This document shows, piece after piece, positions 10,105 to 16,220 of a stretch of 16,220 nt of DNA. The notes under the pieces are model-generated. The model made no database searches, was not told the DNA's origin, and saw only the letters and a list, made by a program, of their open reading frames with translations. The DNA comes from Eimeria necatrix (Eukaryota; Apicomplexa; Conoidasida; Eucoccidiorida; Eimeriidae): NCBI RefSeq assembly GCF_000499385.1, contig NW_013654663.1, forward strand, positions 1 to 16,220, read 5' to 3'. The translations under genes and the position numbers were made by a program. Each line of letters starts with the position of its first letter. The first letter of the stretch is position 1.

Positions 10105-12150
10105 AAGCGCGCTTGTCTTGCAAAAGGTGTCTAAAAAAACAAAATATATTTAATACGTAGGTGGTTTTAGAAAAGGTTACGGCCTTGCAGCGAAGGAAGA
10201 CAAGGGGCAGCGTCGTTCGACCCAGTCACCTCTTGCCGGTCACCCCCAAGACGCGGACGATTTTGAAATCTGCTTCTGCAAGAAAATAAAAACCCTTTCT
10301 GCATATAAAAAAGAATTCGGGAAAAAACAGACAGTAGCGGATGTCTATTGATTGAGCAGAAGCAAAGGAGCTACGCAAATCTCCTCTAGGCGCCAAACTC
10401 AACGGAGCCCTCAAAGCAAATTCTCGGAAATACCCCTTATAATGTGAGGATTTGGCAACTCAAAACCTATTTAAGCAGGACACACATGAATCTTATCCCG
10501 TATAAGAATTGGGCGCACTGGGGGGTTGTCATCGCCATTGCAATGAGTCAATAGTCGTTGTGGGCCCCGAAAGATCGACGGATGAAGGGTGCGAGGCACG
10601 TGAGTACCGAAATTTTGTGAGGTCGCGTAAAAAGTGAATTCTTTATAAGAGAGTAACCAGTAAGGAAATATTGGCTGAAACGAAATGCTCGCTGAGCGGC
10701 ACAGTGCAAAGCTGTCTTCCGCTAGGTTTTCTGTGTCGGGCGCATGAAGGAGCGGAATGCTCGCTGTGAGTAAGCATATATATTAGCTCATGTAGAAGAA
10801 GCAGTGAATAATGGAGTTTCACAATCAAAGTAGTTTTTGACCAGCTCTGAAATACTAAAGCTGGCCCATCAATTAAGTGTTTTGGAATCTTGAGCGTCAT
10901 TGTGGCCAGGGCGCTGACACGGTATGGCCTGTGCAGTGTTTCATCGCACCCATCGCTGCATATGAGTAACTAAAGCAAATTCTAACCAGAGCTTTAGTGG
11001 TGGAGCTCTACCAAAAATTATCAATTGGCCTGCGCTGCTGCGCAACAATAGCTGTGGTATATAGTTCGTGTTGTAGGGTTGTATGTAGTGCACGGCAGCA
11101 AAATTTTACGCAAAAACAATCTTCAAAGGTTGCAGTATTTCATAATACAGATCAAGCACCCTAAAGCCTAATATATTTGGTAGAGAACCCAGGCCCCTGT
11201 GGCATACTAGGCCTAGGGTGCTTCGCAGTTAACGTCAGCTTGGGGCTGGCAGTGTCACCAGTGGAGACAGTGGCGAACCGCACACCGAAAAGCCGAGGTC
11301 GCGTCCTTAGAGGAGCAACTAAGCTATAATTATACCTAAAGAGGCTATTTGGTGATTTTGTTTTTAGGCGTGCGTGCACCTGTGTAAGCAGTTGGGATTC
11401 CTATTTAGGGTAGGCTGGGCGCACATTACTATGCTTTGGACGAAGTTCTGTAGCTATTTGAGTAAAAGCGCTGAGGTGAGATGCTATAACAAAGAAAGGA
11501 TGCGGCATACGTCTGTCTCTCACGCGCTCACACAGTTGCGCAGGCAGGGGCTCCAGCCGATTCGTATGCTTCCGCCGGCTATTTAGTTGTGTTGTAACCT
11601 GCGATTGGCACTGCAACAATTTCAGTACTTCTTTTCGCCTAAGTTTACATATACTTCTACCTACATATCCTCCCATATGGATCAATTCACTGGCTAACGT
11701 AGTTTGTGGAATGCATGTTGTGCCTGCGCTTAGGTCAAGCTATCAGCTTGGGCAGTAACAGGAAAGATATGGTGAGGCCAAGTGGGCCGCCGCTGATTAT
11801 AATAGAGCACAACAGTGAGCTCAGGACGTGAGATAGATCAAATATTGCACAGCCAAGACACGAATTAGTGCAAGACCCAAGTAAAAGTGCTCTAGGGTGA
11901 TTAGACCTCGTCCGCTCTGCTGCAGGGCCGAAGTTTGAGGCTTCCAGTACCTCAAAATCGGGCGGATACTCCGAGCATAAAGAGGTACTAGGAATTACGA
12001 CCGGAGACTAGCTCCGTTTTAGTGTCTTTTAAAACCCCGAGCCTTCTTGCGTGTGCCTTCACTTAGGCTACTGCCTTGTCAGTGTTCAGGGATTCGTCTA
12101 GGGTCTCTGGTTACTGATAACAACGCATTAGACAAGGTACGCCTGAAACA
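10105..12150. other. No recognised gene
   Basis: Open frames here are short, alternate between strands and show no family motif or convincing splice chain. The part next to 9885 would hold the promoter and 5' leader of the minus-strand membrane-protein gene. The part next to 12150 may include eroded gag of the retroelement, but I could not find a gag-like stretch to anchor it. No long terminal repeat pair was found. Confidence 0.5.
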
Positions 12151-12189
12151 CTACAAAAGGGAGCTAGATTCGGATTCTTGCAGTGGTCT

Positions 12190-12740
12190 CAAAGCACTTA
12201 CGTGTCCCGCCTAAATCAAACTCACACTGGGCATTCGGACGAATGCTTGCCCGCGACGTTGCGTGTCCATCTTCCTACTCCATAGGAACAGCCTGCGGAA
12301 TTTCGACTCTTACCGGAGAAAACCCAGCAGCCAAGTCAAGTAGAGCAAATTCCATGCAAAGAAGTTAAAGAGGCTGCTCAGGGGGTGAAGCCAGTGTTGC
12401 GCTGGGGGTATGTGGGAGTTCTGCTGAACAACGATATTTCGTTTAATAACTAATCACTGAGATGAAGCTGTTGCTGGGAATGTCGGAACAAACGCATTCA
12501 AAACAGGCGTTTTCGGCGAACGAACGACACCGGGATACCGATGACGGGAGCAGGATGTAAACCCTTCTAGACTTTTGGGCTGTATTTCACGGATATTCGT
12601 ATATGATTTAGGCAACGGGCCTTCCCGTAGTACGCTGAATGTATCGCAAGAACGCAATAGACGTGAGTGAGTGGGACTTGGCAAAGCAGCGGCTCTACAG
12701 ATGGATGTGCATCTAATGTCGAACTCAGATGCTACAATGG
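12190..12740 (+). pseudogene. Possible gag-end and protease remnant of the retroelement
   Basis: Plus-strand reading just upstream of the reverse transcriptase gives fragments in the order expected for a gag-protease junction. Around 12220-12240 there is HTGHSDECLPA, reminiscent of the second half of a zinc knuckle. An open linker follows, with EKTQQPSQVEQIP. Around 12520 comes NDTGIPM, which could be an eroded aspartic-protease DTG. Around 12650-12700 there is a segment ending LAKQRLYRW, in the place of the protease C-terminal part. Each match is weak alone; position next to the clear RT is the main support. Confidence 0.28.
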
Positions 12741-12759
12741 CTGCCAGAAAATAAGTGGA

Positions 12760-13690
12760 GTGGCGATCACAAAGAGTATGCCTCACAGTTTGCAGTCCAA
12801 GTTGAACCAGCTGTAACTACGAAAAGGAAATAAGCTGCCCACTCTTACCATGCAAAACTCCGTAGCGACGTAGGTTTTGACAGTTGCGAAACGCAGAATG
12901 GAAGAAATATGAACGCGAGAAGAGATGGCAGAAGCCCTAACTCTCACCCTCATGTCTTGAGTGGACATGACAGAAAAGTGTGAAAAAGACTTACTTTGCA
13001 TCGAGTGCAAGTGTGCCGTTAAGCCCTTTCTGCCCCACTTTAGCTCCCGCAGTCATGCTTAAGAACCATAAAGACGGTTCAGACGTCAAAAGAGTAGGCA
13101 TGGAGGTTTACTAAGAAACGTTGGATGCCCTCACAAATTCGATTGCTCTCTTCTGGGTCTAAACAGGTTGGTGGTCAGCGCAAGGTACTTTACCACCTTC
13201 GATTTAGAAGCATCGTTCCACCTGATTTGCACGGTGAAAGATGAATGATAAAAGACGTCGTTCCTCTCATTCGTGAGGCCCTTTAAATCAAATGCAAAGC
13301 TTTTTTGCCTCAAGCGCGCTCCAGCATTGTACGGACCAACCACAGCAAATTTCTCCAACCGCAACTAGAGCCAGCTCCAGCCTCGTACCTTGGCAGTATG
13401 GTTTCAAACAAGTTTAAACTAACTAAACGCGCGACTTTCTTCGAAGTATTCTCAGAGTTTCCTCAAGCATTACTGCTACGCAACCTGAAAAAAGCTTGCC
13501 TTTCTCGACTATACTATTGCTGAAGAAAATATAAAACCAGCAGCAAACAAGGTTCTGGCTGTCTTGGAACAGAGAGCCACGTTAGGGGGCCGGGCACAAA
13601 TGCGCAAGTTCCTTTGTACTGTGAGCTACTGCCGCTTGTCCGTGAGCCTGGAGATTGTGGGCATTGCCCCCTTTTCCGTTAAATTCGCTT
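12760..13690 (+). pseudogene. pol: Degenerate Ty3/gypsy reverse transcriptase
   Basis: The RT is readable across several frames in canonical order. The fingers region contains AVMLKNHKDGSDVKRVGMEVY-like sequence (13050-13108), matching the KKDG..R...DYR block. ARYFTTFDLEASFHLI at 13178-13225 corresponds to the A motif, with its Asp codon at 13201 kept. Two stops follow, then KTSFLSFVRPF. The catalytic YxDD position reads YLGS (13386-13397), so both aspartates are lost. Next comes FSEFPQALLLRNLKK, then AEENIKPAANKVLAVLEQ and MRKFLCTVSYCRLSV (13504-13690), which match the end of gypsy RT where an SFLG..YYRRF block is usual. Multiple stops and frame shifts show an old, inactive copy. Ty3/gypsy assignment is firm; chromovirus is inferred. 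Confidence 0.87.
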
Positions 13691-13696
13691 GAATGA

Positions 13697-14176
13697 TTGT
13701 GCCATTCAATCGGGAAAAACTCACACACGCGCAGTACGAAACCTAAAACGACGCTTAATACAATACGACTCTTATGCATTCCCGAGTTTCCGAGCTCTTT
13801 AGAATTGTTTACGGGCACTCCCGGATATTTGTTAGATGCGGAACTCGAGCAAAAGCAACGACCGACCAGTTCTCACAGCGGTCTCAGCTCCACGCAGGAG
13901 TTTTTGGTCTATGACGAGGGAAGCATTGGGCTAGCCACTGGTCTGGAGAAGTGGCACCGCTTAATACCCGCCGCTATGTTTACGGCGTGCATCAAGCGAG
14001 CAGCTGGCTCTGAATCAACTACAGCGGAATCAACTGGATGGTCGCCGCTATGCTGCTATCTCACAGCACGAATTGGGCTGTTTGACTTCGCGGCGGCGCT
14101 CAAAAGTCCCCATGATCGTGTTCCTTGAGGCTAAGCTGAACCAAATGGCCTATTTATTGTCAAGACGCCTTAAGGA
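13697..14176 (+). pseudogene. pol: Degenerate Ty3/gypsy RNase H and tether
   Basis: One frame stays open from 13697 to 14125 and aligns by eye with the gypsy RNase H: KPKTTLNTIRLLCIPEF, ELFTGTPGYLLDAELEQKQR, HSGLSSTQEFLVYDEGS and ATGLEKWHRLIP. The usual TDAS is TGTP here, so the first catalytic aspartate is glycine (codon 13814-13816), and the YDREL glutamate region is altered to YDEGS. After a frame change LNQMAYLLSRR (about 14135-14170) matches the tether before the integrase, where VADALSRR is typical. The copy is inactive. It follows directly on the RT, in the order expected of Ty3/gypsy (RT, RNase H, integrase). Confidence 0.86.
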
Positions 14177-14946
14177 TCCGGGGACCGTAGGCCCGGCAGG
14201 AGTGCCTCGTTTTTCACTCTCTTCACAAGGGCTCGGCAACAGACTAGGCTCATCCGCGTTTCAGCACACCGGAACTGTAGCGAGTCTGCAAGGGGTGTTG
14301 AGCCCACATGCTCACTTAGCGTGTAACGGTGCCCCAGTGAGGTCGTCTGGCGTCGCCAACGCTCAAAAAAATATACTTTCAACATCTTCTACAAGCGGGG
14401 CTGACTCTAACTTGGTGTCATCGAAGCTTCGACATCATGCAAGTCACACCGTCAGCCGCTCACTCCTCTTTTCACAAACATGGTCTACAACCTATTTCAA
14501 GCGCCCACTATTTCATGGAGCCTGCGCTCCCTGGAATACCGCGGAAATGCCATCCAAATGGATATTCTGAACCCCTAGCATCATCTTTCGTTTCAGATAG
14601 CCTTACTAACCTGTTTGCATACGCAGCGTATGGCCCATTCGTCCGCTGTACGTCCCTGAGCTCCTTTTGTAGAAGTTTAGCTTTGCCCTAGAAAACAAAT
14701 GCATTACCATTATCCGTAGAGTACACAATTATGTGTCTCATGCGCTTGAAGGGCTTACACTAGAAGTCCCCCTGAAATTTTGCCACCATGCACGTTCATC
14801 TGTGGATCTGACTCCGATATCGCTTCTCGGATTGCCATGAGCTTCAACAGTGTCTGTATTCGCGGACTGGCCACTTTAAAACGTCAGCAGCCCGCAGTTG
14901 CTGTGGGACAGGCGTGGCCTGCCCGCTTAGCTGCCCACGTGTATTG
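14177..14946 (+). pseudogene. pol: Degenerate Ty3/gypsy integrase, interrupted at its 3' side
   Basis: The zinc-binding N-terminal part (to about 14430) is too eroded to read. From about 14431 the pattern HSSFHKHGLQPISS matches the post-zinc GLLQPLPIP block. After it come LPGIPRKCHPNGY and SFVSDSLTNLFAYAAYGPF, in the place of the catalytic-core strand with VVVDRLTKMAHF. Around 14787-14900, CGSDSDIASRIAMSF fits the SDRDPRFTS block holding the second catalytic Asp, and GLATLKRQQPAVAVGQAW fits the LSTAYHPQTDGQTE block. Similarity ends at 14941, where the module array begins; the region with the catalytic Glu is not seen. Several stops and frame changes are present. Confidence 0.72.
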
Positions 14947-16220
14947 CACAGGCACTACAGTAAGGCTTGCTGGTGACCTACAGAATATAGCTAGCTGGCA
15001 ACCTACAAGAGGTCATAACGCAGAACGAGGACAGGACCTTCGTACTAGTATCGAAGCATGGCAGTTTGTCGGCAAATTACCATGTATACACTGGACGTGT
15101 CTGTAAATACCTGGAGGTTGGGGCTGCCGATAGCGCCGGCACCGGTGCAGGTGTAGTCCGCAGGCTCTACAATAGGGCTTGCTGTAGGGCGCAGGCACTA
15201 CAATGGGGCTTGCTGGTGACCGATAGAGGATAACTAACTGATGACCTATAAGCAGTTAAGAGGCTGAGACGCGGATTGAGCGCTGTAACCTCTTACTAGT
15301 GAAATACACATGCAATTTGTTAACAAATTAACATATATAGACTAGAAAAGTAGTGCACAGGCACTACAATGGGGCTTGCTGGTGACTTATAGACGATAGC
15401 GACCTAGTGACCTACAAGGGGTCGCAACACTGGAGGAGGGCAGGACCCTCCTACTAGGATAAGAGTAAGGCAAATTGTCCGTGAATTAATATGCAAACGT
15501 TAGAAGTGCTTAAGAATGTGTGGGGACTGGGGCTGGCGATAGCGTCGGCACCAGTGCAGGCCTCCTCCCCATAGGGCCTAGGAGGCGAGCACCCAGAGTG
15601 GGGCGAATCGAACAGAGAGATTTTGAAAAAGTTAAGAATTATTGTATTTCGATAGAAATAAGCTACAGTTTCCAGGAAATGGGCCTACGCTAGGTGCCGT
15701 TTGTAGGCCCTGCTCGAGGGGCAGGTAGCAGCGTAGTCGCAGCTGTTGTAGTGCGCGGCGCCTACTGCTGCGACTACGCTGCTTCCTGCCACTCGAGCAA
15801 GCCTACAAAGTACGCCTAGCATAGCCCCATTTCTCGGACACTATAGCTTTATTCCATCGAAATACAACCGTTCTTAAGTGATTCAAATCTGTCTGTTCGA
15901 TTCGCCCCACTCTGGGAGCTCGCCTCCTAGGCCATATGGGGAGGAGGCCCGCACTGGCGCCGGCGCTATCGGCAGCCCCAGTCTCCACACAATTTCCGCA
16001 CATTTCACGTATTCATTAGAACTAATAGACAGTTTTTCTTATTTTAATCCTATTGGGGGGGTCCTGTCCTCCTCCAGTGTTGTGACCCCTTGTAGGACGC
16101 TAGCTAGGTATCATCTCCAGGACTGTAGTGCACAGACACTACAATGGGGCTGGTTAGTGCTCTAGAGAGGATAGCTAGCCAGCGACCTACGAGGGGTCGC
16201 AAGACTAGAGGGAGACAGGG
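14941..16220. repeat. Array of units separated by an 18-base GTAGTG/CACTAC module
   Basis: Six modules of the form GTAGTG + six-base spacer + CACTAC occur at 14941 (GTATTG CACAGG CACTAC), 15153 (GTAGTC CGCAGG CTCTAC), 15184 (GTAGGG CGCAGG CACTAC), 15350 (GTAGTG CACAGG CACTAC), 15748 (GTAGTG CGCGGC GCCTAC) and 16125 (GTAGTG CACAGA CACTAC). They delimit units 14953-15158, 15165-15189, 15196-15355, 15362-15753, 15760-16130 and one from 16137 that leaves the window. Four units begin CACTACA(A/G)T(A/G)(A/G)GGCT with a related continuation, and 15760-16130 is the same family inverted. The units contain no open frame of note. They could be non-autonomous terminal-inverted-repeat elements inserted side by side, or a satellite-like family. 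Confidence 0.88.
15362..16130. repeat. Large foldback: imperfect inverted repeat with arms near 380 bases
   Basis: The sequence from 15362 to 15743 pairs imperfectly with 16130 back to 15767. Examples: CTACAAGGGGTC at 15412 with its complement near 16092; a 16-base perfect pair GCAGCGTAGTCGCAGC (15728-15743) with 15767-15782; and the GTGGGGCGAATCGAACAGA block near 15599 with its complement near 15895. The 23-base loop holds a degenerate copy of the 18-base module. The element begins CACTAC and ends GTAGTG, and is flanked by CACAGG on the left and CACAGA on the right, which could be a degraded target-site duplication. No protein is encoded. Confidence 0.9.

Larger units (their letters stand above)
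12190..14946 (+). mobile_element. Degenerate Ty3/gypsy (chromovirus-like) retrotransposon
   Basis: The whole element body is read on the plus strand, with protease remnant, RT, RNase H and integrase in order, opposite in strand to the host-like genes at 1035-9885. No LTRs were identified inside the window: the 5' end dissolves into unreadable sequence and the 3' end is replaced by the module array. Both polymerase and RNase H active sites are destroyed, and stops and frame changes are spread along its length. Chromoviruses are known from Eimeria genomes; whether this copy had a chromodomain cannot be told because that end is missing. Confidence 0.85.

Noticed and set aside
12454..13101. A three-exon minus-strand gene with good-looking donors at 12994 and 12848
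   Set aside because: It lies antisense to the readable Ty3/gypsy reverse transcriptase on the plus strand; homology outweighs open frames and splice-site fit.
15362..16130. A CACTA-superfamily DNA transposon because the ends read CACTAC and GTAGTG
   Set aside because: The flanking spacer is six bases and nearly constant between units, unlike the short variable duplications of that superfamily, and no transposase is present.
14941..16220. The array as the 3' LTR of the gypsy element
   Set aside because: Units lack TG...CA ends, vary in length and orientation, and have no matching copy upstream of the element in this window.
1..16220. tRNA, rRNA, CRISPR, bacterial operon or plasmid features
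   Set aside because: Nothing resembling them was seen on either strand by reading; short RNA genes without sequence signatures could have been missed.

Overview
The window looks like nuclear DNA of an intron-rich unicellular eukaryote. No bacterial gene layout is visible: no Shine-Dalgarno-spaced genes and no operons. Coding-looking sequence comes as blocks of 20-130 codons bounded by good GT-AG splice signals, many of which join in phase across short introns (about 40-210 bases). A coccidian apicomplexan of the Eimeria kind is my best guess. It rests on the exon/intron style, TGCATGC motifs, and a chromovirus-like Ty3/gypsy relic, a class of element reported from Eimeria genomes. That is inference; no gene here settles the taxon.

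Layout. Bases 1-520 hold two diverged copies of a direct repeat spaced 328 bases apart. Bases 1035-9885 are dominated by minus-strand coding sequence. The best-supported part is 6540-9885: a many-exon gene that begins with a single-pass membrane protein and continues as a helical protein of unknown function. Below it lie unresolved blocks (3280-6180), a self-contained four-exon model (2208-2975, 176 residues) and a further multi-exon gene ending at 1035. None of these proteins is recognisable by eye, so no function is given. About 10105-12150 holds nothing I can name.

From about 12.2 kb to 14.94 kb the plus strand carries a degenerate Ty3/gypsy pol: a weak gag/protease remnant, then reverse transcriptase, RNase H and integrase in the canonical order, broken by stops and frame changes. 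The RT catalytic motif reads YLGS instead of YLDD, and the first RNase H aspartate position is glycine, so the copy is dead.

The integrase similarity stops at 14941. There an array begins that runs out of the window: six copies of an 18-base module (GTAGTG, CACAGG-like spacer, CACTAC) delimit units of about 25, 160, 206, 371 and 392 bases. The last two complete units lie in opposite orientation and form a 769-base foldback with arms near 380 bases. This module-and-unit array is the most unusual feature of the window.
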